A stretch of 64,000 nucleotides of DNA from CAVYUC01 sp963783085. Lineage in GTDB: Bacteria; Bacteroidota; Bacteroidia; Bacteroidales; Prolixibacteraceae. The DNA is taken from positions 496,001 to 560,000 of the forward strand of contig CAWAMJ010000020.1 in assembly GCA_963783085.1 (NCBI GenBank), read 5' to 3'. Below the pieces are notes generated by a model. The model had not been told where the DNA came from. It did not search any database and worked only from the letters and a program-made list of their open reading frames with translations. A program made the translations under genes and the position numbers. Below are positions 18,560-28,562 of this stretch, in pieces; position 1 is the first letter of the stretch; every line of letters starts with the position of its first letter.

Positions 18560-18701
18560 AAAGAAATTGAGGAGTCAGGTTTTTAAGAGAGATTAGAAAT
18601 ACTAATTTTTTATGAAGGAGAAAATAACACCAAAAGGTATGAAATCAGGCTCAATTTTCTTAAATTGAATCTGTTCATAATCAATTAAAAAGAGAAATAG
18701 T

Positions 18702-19058
18702 ATGGCTACAACAAAAGGTTTTGACAAATACATTATTAGGGTCACGGGTGGTAACTCGGGCCGGGTTGCATTGCTTCTTTGTTACAGCGGCAATTCATTT
18801 GTCGGTAGAATCGATTTTTACCCGGAGAGCGAATCGCTGCCACAGGATTATCTTTGGCATCCATCTTCAATAGGCGAATATGTAGTACTCCATATGCCCA
18901 TGAGTCGTTTTGAATCGGTCGCTTCCATTGTGAGAAATGAAAAGCCATTGAATTTGTATATAAGCGCTAACAGAGGTTCCGGTGCCTCAACCCAGGGGTC
19001 TGGTTATTTGGCAACTACCGATAAGGAACCTGCTGGCGAAGAAGAAGGAACGCCGTAA
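18702..19058 (+). CDS. hypothetical protein
   Basis: A 118-residue protein starting MATTKGFDKYIIRVTGGNSG, with no signal peptide and no membrane segment. It is predicted to be largely beta (VALLLCYSGNSFVGRIDFYP, then YVVLHMPMSRFESVASIV), with a Gly/Ser/Thr-rich acidic tail ending GEEEGTP. An A/G-rich stretch (AAAGAGAAATAG) precedes the ATG. I do not recognise the family. It stands alone, 170 bases from gltX and over 400 bases from the next gene. Confidence 0.65.
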   Translation: MATTKGFDKYIIRVTGGNSGRVALLLCYSGNSFVGRIDFYPESESLPQDYLWHPSSIGEYVVLHMPMSRFESVASIVRNEKPLNLYISANRGSGASTQGSGYLATTDKEPAGEEEGTP

Positions 19059-19489
19059 TTCATCGGCAATAATTGTATTTCAATTTAATCTCCAGTTCTG
19101 CATCTGTTTCCTGTGCAGATGCTGCAATGTTTTCAGCATTTGTAATCCAAATGTTTTCGTCAGTCATCCATTTTTCCAACTGAAAAAAGAAAAGCTAAGT
19201 TCTTAATTAAAGAATTAGAAGATGGTTTGTTCTTTCCAGCTCATTTTAGTTTTGATGTAGGGATAAATAAGTCTTAATAATGGAGACTTAAAATATTCGC
19301 ATTTTGATAGTTCCCCCTGATTTCTTTGGTCGACAAAAATGAATTTTTCGTCTTCTGAAAAGGGACCTTTGGCATCGATTATATAATCAGATATAAAGAT
19401 GCTTTAATTTTATTTATATATAAAATGAAAAATTTCACAATCATGAAATAGAATTTAAAGTAATGTTTCACAATTAAAAAACGCTAAAA
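19059..19489. other. gap without a gene; decayed start-like motif
   Basis: AT-rich, with no supported gene. At 19434-19460 it holds CACAATCATGAAATAGAAT, which closely matches the start regions of the genes at 20448 and 21266 (CACAATCATGAAAA), but the third codon is a stop. It may be the stub of a lost gene. Confidence 0.35.
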
Positions 19490-20383
19490 ATGAAAACAAT
19501 ACTTTACAAAGTTGCTTTCTGCGCGGTTTTTTCATGTAGTTTATTTACGCTGCAATCACAAGCCCAACAAGTTCGGATTTTCAATACCGAAAATTCCGGT
19601 TTACCTGATGATCAAGTTACTGCTATATCTATTGATTCCCAAGGGAATAAGTGGTTTGGCACCAATTCGGGATTTGTTGCAAAATTTGACGATACCAGTT
19701 GGACCATATACGATTTTTCGGATTCCAGTATACCCTTTTGGAATACAAATTCAATTGCAGTAGATAGAGATGGGAAAAAATGGTTCGGGATTGAGCAAGA
19801 CGATTACTGGGGAACCGAAGGAGGAGTGGCAGTATTTGATGATGTAAACTGGTCATTTTATAATAGTATTAACTCAGGCTTACCATATAATAGCGTTAGT
19901 GATATTGCCATTGATGCACAGGGAAACAAATGGTTTGTATGCAATGATGGTTTGCATGGCGCACTTGCCAAATTCGATGAATCCGAATGGACAGTCTATA
20001 ATAGCACTAATTCCGGTTTGCCAGAAGTATTTTTCAAATCGATGGCTATCGATAAAAATGGAAATATATGGCTCGGGACAAGTTATTCCGGTGTCGTAGT
20101 ATTTAATGAAAATGGAATAACTACCGGGTTAGATAATAATATTTCAGTTAGTTCAAATGATTTCAAAGTTTATCCCAATCCTGCAAAAGATTTCATTTCA
20201 ATTGACGGATTACAAGCCGGAACTTTAGAGATATTCAATTCTGCCGGCGTTATCGTAAAACAGTCAAAAGAACAAAGCACACTTACCAGAGTCGATATTT
20301 CGAATTTACCTGACGGAATTTACAGTATTCGGGCAATGACAAAAGATAAAGTTGCAACAAAGAAATTTATCAAAAAAAATTAG
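19490..20383 (+). CDS. secreted propeller protein with T9SS sorting domain
   Basis: A 297-residue protein. A signal peptide (about 1-25, ending QSQAQ) is followed by repeated two-component-regulator-type propeller blades: AISIDSQGNKWFGTN, SIAVDRDGKKWFGIE, DIAIDAQGNKWFVCN and SMAIDKNGNIWLGTS. Each is accompanied by NSGLP and a W-T/S-x-Y strand. The C-terminal 70 residues are a type IX secretion signal (VYPNPAKDFISI, then GIYSIRAMTKDKVATKKFIKKN). It should be exported by the Por system and released or surface-attached. Four blades are too few for a full seven-blade ring, so it may be a short version or oligomerise. Confidence 0.85.
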   Translation: MKTILYKVAFCAVFSCSLFTLQSQAQQVRIFNTENSGLPDDQVTAISIDSQGNKWFGTNSGFVAKFDDTSWTIYDFSDSSIPFWNTNSIAVDRDGKKWFGIEQDDYWGTEGGVAVFDDVNWSFYNSINSGLPYNSVSDIAIDAQGNKWFVCNDGLHGALAKFDESEWTVYNSTNSGLPEVFFKSMAIDKNGNIWLGTSYSGVVVFNENGITTGLDNNISVSSNDFKVYPNPAKDFISIDGLQAGTLEIFNSAGVIVKQSKEQSTLTRVDISNLPDGIYSIRAMTKDKVATKKFIKKN

Positions 20384-20447
20384 ATCGTTTAAACTGGTCA
20401 ACCACTTGAAATGTAGAAAAATAGAATTCATCTTAAAACTCACAATC

Positions 20448-21199
20448 ATGAAAAAGAATTTAAATCTTATTGTAAGTACTTTAGTCGCATTAATTGCGAT
20501 AGCCGCGTGCTCACCGGAATATGAGAAGATGTACTCCCTCCGGAGATACAAGAAGTTTCCAAAACTTCATCCTTTGCGAATGATTCAACGGCCAATTCTC
20601 TACCAATTGCCAGCCCGGGGAAAGATTTTTCGGATAATGATTCAGCTTATTTCTATAGCGCAGATACTTATTACCCGTTAGATTCAGGTCTGATTCGATC
20701 GCTGCTGTTTAATGGAGCCACTGAAACCACGGAGGGTATTTTGTATTTTCAGGGATGGTATGATCAGAACGGAAATGGGTCTGCCAGTGGGCAGGTCGTA
20801 AGCAGAAAAACCAGCCGGTTAACCTTGTTTTTTACTACTGATATCACTCCTGGCGCCTATGAAATTATCCCTGTATATGATTGGATCCAGGTCGATTTAT
20901 TATGGAGTGAAAGGGATTTGGTTCCTGCGGGAAAATGTATTGGATATTTTACGGTGGGAACTGATGTACCAACCTCTGAATACTATTATAAAGACCCCGA
21001 TTATATGTCACGGTTAAATGTGTTTACCAATGGCCAGGTTCGCGTAGAAAAAGAAAACGAATTTTACCGGATAGAAATTACTGGACACGATAAGAATAAT
21101 AAAGAAGTGAAAGTCTATTATGAAGGCGAATTAAAATCTGAATCCGTTTCCTTATACGTTGACCCCAATTTTGCTATACCCCAACTGGAAGAGATCTGA
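20448..21199 (+). pseudogene. lipoprotein, one frame break near its N-terminus
   Basis: Begins MKKNLNLIVSTLVALIAIAAC, a lipoprotein signal peptide with lipobox AIAAC. About 6 codons later the frame changes: the other frame reads VLPPEIQEVSKTSSFAND and continues without interruption to QLEEI at 21199 (for instance YFQGWYDQNGNGSASGQVVS and LTLFFTTDITPGAYEI). One missing base near 20525 restores a 250-residue protein. No known family is recognised. It lies between the T9SS protein and the haloperoxidase-like lipoprotein and shares with the latter the start context CACAATCATGAAAA, which points to a common regulon or duplication history. Confidence 0.7.
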
Positions 21200-21265
21200 T
21201 ATTTCGAAAGGTGTGCAAAAATTGCCAAATATGATAAAATATTATAAATCTTAAATCTCACAATC

Positions 21266-22630
21266 ATGAAAACAAAATTTAAAATTTTTAGTGGCACTTT
21301 ACTCGTGCTGTTCGCAATGTACTCCTGCGAAAAATTTGAAATGGATCCTGTGCCAGGTTACGACGATATCAAACGTGCAAATAATGGCATGATAAAATCG
21401 TATGACAATACAATGGTTTTAAAATGGAACGAAGCTTTGAGCGCGGCAATTGACAATAAAAGGCCGCTTGCAGTAGAATCAAGGATCTATGCGATGGTGA
21501 CGCTGGCTGTGCACGATGCTTTAAACAATGTCGTTCCTATATATGAAACCTATGCAATGGATAATAGCTGGAATGACGGAAAGGAAGTGTCGAAAAAAAC
21601 CATTTATTCAGTAGCTGATGCAGCAATTGCGCAGGCAGCACACGATGTTTTAATAGCTTTGTATCCTAATTCGGTATCAAATGCCGATGATCTTCTGGCC
21701 AGTTGTTTATCTGATATCGAAGATTCAGAATATAAGGAAAAGGGAATTCAAATAGGTAAAGATGCTGCTGTTGCTGTTTTAGAAAAAAGGCAAAATGATG
21801 TTTTACCTGGATTTGAAACTTATCCGCAGGGAACACAACCGGGCGAATACCGTTCCTATCCACCCTTTAACAATGCAACTACTGCATGGCCTGAAAATGC
21901 AGTTTATGGCCCGTTCTGGGGAAAAACTGAACCTTTTGGGATACTCTCCGGAGACCAGTTTCGTCCGGCGCCACCATATGAAATTAATTCGCCGGAATAT
22001 ACCGCTGACTATAATGAAGTAAAAACTCTTGGAAGTAACGGTAGCCTTGTACGAACCCCGGAACAAACCAATATGGTGGTCTTTTTTACGGAAAATATGC
22101 CCAGTATGATGAACAGGGTTGCCAAAGCTATGATCATAGAGGAAGAATTGAATGGATTTGAAGCAGCCAGACTTTTAGCTCTGACACATATGACTGCGGC
22201 GGATGCTATCATTTGTACATTCGATGCCGATTTCTATTATAGTTTCTGGAGGCCAGTAACCGCGATTCGAGAAGGTGACAATGACGGGAACAGCGATACC
22301 GAAGGTGATCCAGTATGGGCGCCAGTGACGGCAGCACGTGCAACACCTCCGGTTCCATCGTATCCTTCAGGATATTCTGTTGCCGGTAAAGCTGGAGCAG
22401 AAATGTTTAAAATGTTCTTTGGCACAGATGAAAAATCATATTCTGTAGGTAGTTATACGATGTCAGGTGCTGAAAGAAGTTACACAAAATTTTCAAGTTT
22501 GGCATCCGACATGGGTATTTCGAGAATATACGGTGGCCATAATTTCCGAAACGACCATCTCGCCGGAGAAAAAATGGGAAGTGAAATAGCCAAATTTATA
22601 TTTCAGAACAATTTACAGAAATTGAAATAA
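21266..22630 (+). CDS. vanadium haloperoxidase/PAP2-like lipoprotein, degenerate active site
   Basis: A 454-residue lipoprotein (Cys21 after FAMYS). It has the overall plan of Bacteroidota vanadium-dependent haloperoxidase homologues: YAMVTLAVHDALN, then THMTAADAI, SFWRPVTAIR, SYPSGYSVAGKAG and SRIYGGHNFRNDHLAG. The vanadate/phosphate pocket normally needs K-x6-RP, PSGH and SRxxxGxH. Here the Lys position is Asp322, PSGH is PSGY (Tyr370), and the ligand His appears replaced (GGHN instead of GGIH). Arg329 and Arg420 remain. The fold is probably intact while haloperoxidase or acid phosphatase chemistry is doubtful; a binding role is possible. Confidence 0.85.
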   Translation: MKTKFKIFSGTLLVLFAMYSCEKFEMDPVPGYDDIKRANNGMIKSYDNTMVLKWNEALSAAIDNKRPLAVESRIYAMVTLAVHDALNNVVPIYETYAMDNSWNDGKEVSKKTIYSVADAAIAQAAHDVLIALYPNSVSNADDLLASCLSDIEDSEYKEKGIQIGKDAAVAVLEKRQNDVLPGFETYPQGTQPGEYRSYPPFNNATTAWPENAVYGPFWGKTEPFGILSGDQFRPAPPYEINSPEYTADYNEVKTLGSNGSLVRTPEQTNMVVFFTENMPSMMNRVAKAMIIEEELNGFEAARLLALTHMTAADAIICTFDADFYYSFWRPVTAIREGDNDGNSDTEGDPVWAPVTAARATPPVPSYPSGYSVAGKAGAEMFKMFFGTDEKSYSVGSYTMSGAERSYTKFSSLASDMGISRIYGGHNFRNDHLAGEKMGSEIAKFIFQNNLQKLK

Positions 22631-22652
22631 TTTTTATGTTCATAATTTCATT

Positions 22653-22692
22653 AATCCGGCAGTGAATTTTTTCATGCCGGATTCTCTCTTTT
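22653..22692 (+). terminator. rho-independent terminator after haloperoxidase-like gene
   Basis: 9-bp stem AATCCGGCA/TGCCGGATT around a 13-base loop, followed by TCTCTCTTTTATC. It lies 22 bases past the stop codon at 22630. Confidence 0.75.
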
Positions 22693-22825
22693 ATCTTTTT
22701 GCTTTTTAAGTTTTTTTCAGCATCTAAAATAAATATAAAGAGCTGTGCAGTAACTTTTTGTAGAGAAAATCAACAATCTCAAATTTAATTAAAAAAGGTC
22801 TTAAAATCTGTTAATACAATCGCAA

Positions 22826-22833
22826 TAATTTTG
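22826..22833 (+). promoter_or_regulatory. probable -7 element for TonB receptor gene
   Basis: TAATTTTG, matching TAnnTTTG, about 45 bases upstream of the receptor's ATG at 22878. The -33 region is not a clear match. Confidence 0.4.
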
Positions 22834-22877
22834 TAAATTGATTCAAACAAAAACTCATTAAATAATAATGTATTCCA

Positions 22878-25304
22878 ATGAGATCAACCTGTTTTATTAC
22901 AATAGTGTTCCTTACCACATCAAACTTTGCTTTTGCACAAACAGGTATAAAAGGAAAAATTCTCAACGAAAAAAAGGAGGGCAATACCCTATGCTACGGT
23001 TTATGTTGAAGCTCAGCCAGAAAGGAACAACAAGTAACGAGGATGGTTATTTTGAAATTACACTGGAAAATGGGAATTTTACTGTTACTGTTTCCTCGGT
23101 AGGTTTTGTAACCCGTAAATTTAATGTGAGTGTTGACAATGAAATGAAGGACCTCGGCAATATTCATTTGGATTATGCCAATACAATTGTAAACGAGGTT
23201 GTTGTTTCGGCCACAAAAACCCCGGAGAAAATAACCGAATCACCGGCAACGATCGATCTTATCACCACGACTCAGTTGGAAAATTATGCCGGAAGTCCCG
23301 AAGAGTTGTTTGCCTTGCAAAAAGGTGTTGATTTCGCCCGTCAGGGGAATTTCTGGAGTAGCATTAGTATTCGTGGTTTTAACAGCGCTTTTAACCAAAA
23401 AATCCTGATTCTGGATGATAACCGGATTGCGAATGTGCGAATACGAACTCCTGTTGGACCATTTAGCCCGTTTGTAAAAGAAGATGTTGAACGGGTTGAA
23501 ATTGTTCTCGGACCATCATCGGCGCTTTATGGGCCCAATAGTTTGAATGCCCTGTTTAATACCATATCCAAATCGCCTTTTACCTTTCCCGGAACTACGG
23601 TTGTTGTAGGCACAGGTTCATATAATTTACATGACATAAGATTGCGCCACGCCAATGCATTTAATAAAAAATGGGCGTATAAAATTACATCAGAATACCT
23701 TACGGGAAAGGAACCCGCGTTTACCGATTCGGTTTATGTTAAGGGCAGTTTACGCAGGAAAACCTGAAATTGGACTTGAACGGGATGCTACTTTTTTTAA
23801 ATTGTTAACTGCTGCATTTTACAAGCCAACCGAACGAAGCGAGGTTGGCATCAACTATTCTTTAAACCTGAATTCCAACATGAACAGTGGAAGAGTAAAC
23901 ATACAAAACTGGAATAATTCGGCTTTGCAGTTTACCTGGAAATCGCAGCATTGGTTTGCTCAGTTTTATAAGACATGGATCATCCTTGATAAATCGATTG
24001 CTTCTCACACAAGGTCGTCAAATTATTACAAATTGCTTGGAGATGGACAAACAGAGGAAGAAGCTTTTAAAAATTCGCTTGACGGTCCGGGACGGACGAC
24101 CATAGCGGAGAACTCATATCGTCATAATGCAGAAATTCAATATAATCGTGATTGGCGGAATTTGAATGTAGTATTGGGGACTCAATATCAAAAAGAACAT
24201 GCATTTTCCAATCATACCTATTTAATCGATGATGAAGGGCCGATTATTTTATATCAATATGGAATTTATGGTCAGGCCATGTATGATTTAGGTGAAACAG
24301 GAGTTAAATTTATTTTTGCATCGCGGGTTGATAGCCACAGTTTATTTGGATTTAATTATCTGCCCAAAGCCGGAATAACATATACAGAAAACAGTGGTAC
24401 CTGGCGTTTGACTTACGGAAAAGGTTACATGGTTCCAACGTTGATTAATACTTACCAGAATTCAGTGGCTGGAACTTATTTAGGAAATGCGGAAGGATTT
24501 ACCTTATCAAATGGGTCAAAAATTGCTCCTTTGAAACCGGAAACGATCAAGACATTGGAAATTGGTTATAAGAACATTTTTTTCGACCGAAAATTGTACA
24601 TCGATGCAGATGCTTATTACAACTGGTCGGAAAATATGATTAGTCCGAGAATTTTTATATCGCAAAACGATACAACCGGTAAAATTGTTGTTACTCACAG
24701 GGGAGATCGGCCGATTACGGATTTTGATAAGGGAGCTAACCCAGGCACAACAACCTCCACCAACATTAATTTTGGATGGGCACAAACCTTTGGTTTTGAT
24801 ATTGGAATAAAATATTACTTTTCAGACCATTACAACATCACCTTGAACTATTCTTATTTTGATTACCATCTTGACAAAAATGATCCCAGAAATGATGCCA
24901 ACAGAGACGGAATAGTTACCGACAATGATTTGTCGATTAATACGCCAAAAAATAAAGTTTCGTCGGCAATAAATATTATCCACAGGAAATTTTACGGAAC
25001 TATCTTTGCACGCTGGATACAGGAATACGATTTCTTTTCAGGTGGTGATGTAGCAGCAAAAACAAATCCTGATAACCAATACAGCGGATGGGCGGTTATT
25101 GAAAACAAACGCGGTCTCATGTCGTACAATTATGGTCCTTTAGGCGGATTTTATTTGAGCGCCAATGCAAATTACCAGTTGTCAAAAATTCTTAATGTAG
25201 GATTCTATGCCAATAATATTTTAGGGAAAGGCAATTATGAGTTTGTATCCACTGCGCCAACAACAACAACATTTGGAATGGAACTAAAGCTGAACTTATT
25301 TTAA
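22878..25304 (+). pseudogene. TonB-dependent outer-membrane receptor, three frame breaks
   Basis: From the ATG at 22878 the frame gives a signal peptide (MRSTCFITIVFLTTSNFAFA) and TGIKGKILNEKKEG. It then shifts to IPYATVYVEAQPE, shifts again near 23023 to GTTSNEDGYFEITLENGNF (together a carboxypeptidase-regulatory domain), and a third time near 23742 inside the barrel. The plug is clear (VVVSATKTPEKITESPATID and VERVEIVLGPSSALYGPNS), as is the barrel up to the final FGMELKLNLF. Joined length is about 809 residues, normal for the family. All three shifts are explained by single extra bases. Intact homologues import siderophores, vitamins or glycans using TonB energy; no SusD partner is present. 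The LytTR system lies next door on the other strand. Confidence 0.88.
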
Positions 25305-25325
25305 AAATTTGTTTATAGTGAAAGT

Positions 25326-26060
25326 TCAGATCGTGCGATCTTCATTAGGCAGAAGAATGTTGTCGTAAGTTAATTTTTTAAATACTTCGGCATAACTTCT
25401 GCCAATCGGGATTTCGGTTTTTCCAATTTCAACATCGTTATTGGTAAATGCGGTTACTTTATCTACTGAAACGATAAAAGAACGGTGAATTCGTAAAAAC
25501 AAATTCTGAGGCAACATATTCTCAACGCTGCTAATGGCATATTTTACTTTCAAGGCAGTTTCATTTTTCCTGTGAATAACAATATAATCCTTATAACTTT
25601 CAATATATGTTATGTCATCCAGAAATACTTTTATCATCTTTCTGTCGGATCGGAAATATAAAAATGCAGGAGTGTGAGCGTTTATATTTTCGGATTCCAC
25701 GTTGCTGATTTGGCTAAATTTATTTACAGCTTTAATAAATCGTTCAAATGAAACCGGTTTTAACAAATAATCGATGGCATCGAGTTCAAATGCTTCAACA
25801 GCATAATCTTTATGAGCTGTTGTGAATATTACTTTCGGAGGATGTTGAATGGTCTTCAATAACTGTGTTCCCAACAATTTTGGCATATTCACATCGAGGA
25901 ACATGAGGTCAACTTTTTCTTTTGTAAGAATATCCATGGCTTGAAAAGCGTTATTACACATTCCAACAATTTCGAGATTTTCCAGCGTTTCAATATAATT
26001 TTTCAGGATTTTGATTGCCGGTGGCTCATCATCCACTATTATACATGTGTATTTCATCAT
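25326..26060 (-). CDS. LytTR-family response regulator
   Basis: A 244-residue protein. Residues 1-120 form a receiver domain with the acidic pair DDE (about 11-13), phosphoacceptor Asp in LMFLDVNMP, Thr in IFTTAH and Lys in LLKPV. Residues 135-240 form a LytTR DNA-binding domain (FLYFRSDRKMIKV, YIESYKDYIVIH, LRIHRSFIVSVDKV, IPIGRSY). The start may be either of two adjacent ATGs. It lies 71 bases downstream of two LytS-type sensor kinases on the same strand, with which it should form a signalling pathway. Its nearest possible targets are the divergent and neighbouring surface-protein genes. Confidence 0.93.
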   Translation of the reverse strand: MMKYTCIIVDDEPPAIKILKNYIETLENLEIVGMCNNAFQAMDILTKEKVDLMFLDVNMPKLLGTQLLKTIQHPPKVIFTTAHKDYAVEAFELDAIDYLLKPVSFERFIKAVNKFSQISNVESENINAHTPAFLYFRSDRKMIKVFLDDITYIESYKDYIVIHRKNETALKVKYAISSVENMLPQNLFLRIHRSFIVSVDKVTAFTNNDVEIGKTEIPIGRSYAEVFKKLTYDNILLPNEDRTI

Positions 26061-26131
26061 TTTATATTATCAGGTTTAACCTCTGTTTCTACTCCAGTAA
26101 ATTATCACACATCATTTATATACCAAAATCG

Positions 26132-27226
26132 TCACGATAAGGATACAGCCAATTTGTTTGGCGACAATAGTTTATTCTCCATGTATCTCTCTTCCAGTTG
26201 TTCCAATGTCACTATGAGATCAGCAACAAATACTTCTTCCAGCTTTTTGGTTTCCAAACTGTACTTTTCTTTATACAAAAGTTCCAGTCGTCTTTTTACT
26301 TTACCCAAACCTTCGCCATTCTCATTTTTATTTTCGATATTATTTTCGGGTACAACACTGTTGACCATTTTGAAATACAATACCGAATTCTCCATCAAAA
26401 TATTCAGGCTTATCCAACTCTGATCCAGTTGCTTGTCTGTACCGTGTTTAAATGCATTATCCACAAAAGGAAGCAATAAAAAAGGCGCAATCTGGTACTT
26501 CTCAACATCTCCTGAAATTTTAAATGAGATATCAAGCCGGCTTCCAAATCGCATTCCTTCCAGGGAAATATAAGTCTGTAATAATTCAATCTCCCTTTTA
26601 AGCGGAATCTTTGGAGCACTACTTTCATAAATCATAAATCGCAGCAATTCTGAAAGTTTCATCACAATTTCAGGTGATTTGACTGAACCTTCAAGAGTAT
26701 GTGAGTACAAATTGGCTAAGGTGTTAAATAAAAAACCGGGATGTAATTGTGCCTTTAGCAACTGTAATTCTACGGCATCTTTTTGCCGCTCCGCTTCTAC
26801 GGTTTGGTTTTTTTGTTTATACCAATATTGCAATAGTTTAATTGAAACCACAATTCCGGCCACATTCAAATATGGTAAAATGTTACTGCCTCTGATAAAA
26901 ATGATACCTCTGTAAATTTCTGCTCCGGATATAGAAACCCGGGCTAAAGCTGTGTATAGCATACATATTCCTGTAACTGCAATTAATCCGGCAAAAAATG
27001 CCGGAAACTTGCGTTGCAGCAAATACCGCGGAATCAGAAAATATAACAGAGTGTAGGCTATAAATAAAAGCCCGGGCAGAAATAAAGTAATGTTATTAAA
27101 CGCCTTTTGGGGGTCGTCTTTAACGCCAAAACCCCATGCATAAAAAATTAAAATGAGGACCCAAAACAGAAGATGCAAAAGAATTCTTCTAAGCAATGAC
27201 TTCCAGTTTAATCGCCAGAATTCCAT
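26132..27226 (-). CDS. LytS-type sensor histidine kinase lacking the phosphoacceptor His
   Basis: A 364-residue membrane kinase with four N-terminal helices (about residues 15-135), then the His_kinase (PF06580) domain and a HATPase region (LPFVDNAFKHG, EGLGKVKRRLELLY). In this family the phosphorylated His is in the P-H-F-L-F-N motif. Here the sequence is LHPGFLFNTL, with Gly164 (codon GGT) at that position, while the tandem paralogue has LHPHFLFNTL. The ATP-binding part looks preserved. It may act as a non-phosphorylated partner or sensor in a heterodimer with its neighbour, or may be decaying. Confidence 0.9.
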   Translation of the reverse strand: MEFWRLNWKSLLRRILLHLLFWVLILIFYAWGFGVKDDPQKAFNNITLFLPGLLFIAYTLLYFLIPRYLLQRKFPAFFAGLIAVTGICMLYTALARVSISGAEIYRGIIFIRGSNILPYLNVAGIVVSIKLLQYWYKQKNQTVEAERQKDAVELQLLKAQLHPGFLFNTLANLYSHTLEGSVKSPEIVMKLSELLRFMIYESSAPKIPLKREIELLQTYISLEGMRFGSRLDISFKISGDVEKYQIAPFLLLPFVDNAFKHGTDKQLDQSWISLNILMENSVLYFKMVNSVVPENNIENKNENGEGLGKVKRRLELLYKEKYSLETKKLEEVFVADLIVTLEQLEERYMENKLLSPNKLAVSLS

Positions 27227-27351
27227 ACATTAAGTGTTAAAATCCAAGAGACCAAAATTCAGAATACCAAAAACTCTTTAACTTTGAAAAAGAGAGTTTT
27301 GTTCATTTATAAATTTACTTTTGTTCAAAGCTATATTAAATTGAAAACCAT

Positions 27352-28443
27352 TTAATTCATTATCGCCTCAACAGCAAATGGTGGCAAATTCTCCTCTTCA
27401 AAATATTTCTCCTCCAGTTCCTCTAAAATAATGTTGAGTGTAACAAAAAATGCCTCTTCATTTTTTTTCTTCTCAAAAGTATATTTGTCATTATATAAAA
27501 GCTCAAGCCTTCGTTTCACATTTTGCAAACCCAATCCACCTATTTCGGAATTTCCTCCATTATTCTCAGGTTCTGTACTATTGCCCAAATTAAACTTCAT
27601 TACAGAATCTTCCACAGAAATATTCAGGTTAATCCAGGATTTAGCCAGTTGTTTACTTGTACCGTGTTTAAAAGCGTTTTCAAGAAAAGGAAGTAACAAT
27701 AAAGGAGAAATCTGATATTTATCAATTTCACCTGAAATCGTTACCGACAAGTCGAGCCTGTCGCCGTAGCGTAACTTTTCCAGTGAAATATAATTTTGCA
27801 ATAATTTAATTTCCTTTTTCAATGGTATTTTTAATGAATTACTTTCCAAAATCATAAAACGAAGTAATTCTGTAAGTTTCATTACAATTTCAGGCGCCTT
27901 TGGCGAAGCTTCAAGCGTATATGAATACAGATTATTTAATGTATTAAATAAAAAATGGGGGTGAAGCTGTGATTTTAACAACTGCAATTCCGCTGCTGTC
28001 TTTTGTTTTTCTACTTCAATAGTTTGCATTTTTTGTCGATACCAATATAATAGCAGTTTAACAGAAAGTGCCATTCCCCCCACACCCACATATGGTGAAA
28101 TTTTACCACCCTGGGTTATGACCATACCACGCAGTTTTTCTGTATTATTAATAAAATTCTGGGCCAGTGTTGTATATAGCATACAGATAGCAATTACAAT
28201 TATTAGTCCGGCAAAAAAAGCCGGGAACTTTCTTTGAAGTAAATATCTTGGAACAAGAAAATAAAGCAATGAATAGGCCATTATAAAAAAACCAGGCAAA
28301 AAAAAGGAAATATTGATAAATGATCTCATTGGATTTTTTAAGCCATGACCCCAGGTGTAATACGCTAATATAACTATCCAAAAAAGAATGTGAAGAAGAA
28401 TTTTCTTTGTCAGCGAGCGCCAATTTATTTGCCGGATTTCCAT
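27352..28443 (-). CDS. LytS-type sensor histidine kinase
   Basis: A 363-residue paralogue of the following kinase, with the same layout: four membrane helices, a short coiled linker (YWYRQKMQTIEVEKQKTA), the phosphoacceptor motif LHPHFLFNTLNNL with His163, and an ATP-binding domain (LPFLENAFKHG and GGLGLQNVKRRLELLY). The tandem pair plus the LytTR regulator form a three-gene minus-strand unit with gaps of 125 and 71 bases. The first 110 residues, which would hold the sensing part, are nearly all membrane, so the signal is probably membrane-related. This is an inference. Confidence 0.93.
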   Translation of the reverse strand: MEIRQINWRSLTKKILLHILFWIVILAYYTWGHGLKNPMRSFINISFFLPGFFIMAYSLLYFLVPRYLLQRKFPAFFAGLIIVIAICMLYTTLAQNFINNTEKLRGMVITQGGKISPYVGVGGMALSVKLLLYWYRQKMQTIEVEKQKTAAELQLLKSQLHPHFLFNTLNNLYSYTLEASPKAPEIVMKLTELLRFMILESNSLKIPLKKEIKLLQNYISLEKLRYGDRLDLSVTISGEIDKYQISPLLLLPFLENAFKHGTSKQLAKSWINLNISVEDSVMKFNLGNSTEPENNGGNSEIGGLGLQNVKRRLELLYNDKYTFEKKKNEEAFFVTLNIILEELEEKYFEEENLPPFAVEAIMN

Positions 28444-28562
28444 GGTCTAAGGTTTTAAATCTAACAGGCACAAGTTCATAATATATAGTATTCGTTAACC
28501 TTTTGAAAAGGTTTTTTGTTCATCTATGAAAGGGTTTTTATTAAATTGATAATAAAGTGATT

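Noticed and set aside
22868..23030. alternative N-terminus of the TonB receptor from the ATG at 22868
   Set aside because: That frame gives a Cys/Lys/Tyr-rich non-signal sequence, whereas the frame from 22878 gives a proper signal peptide ending FAFAQ.
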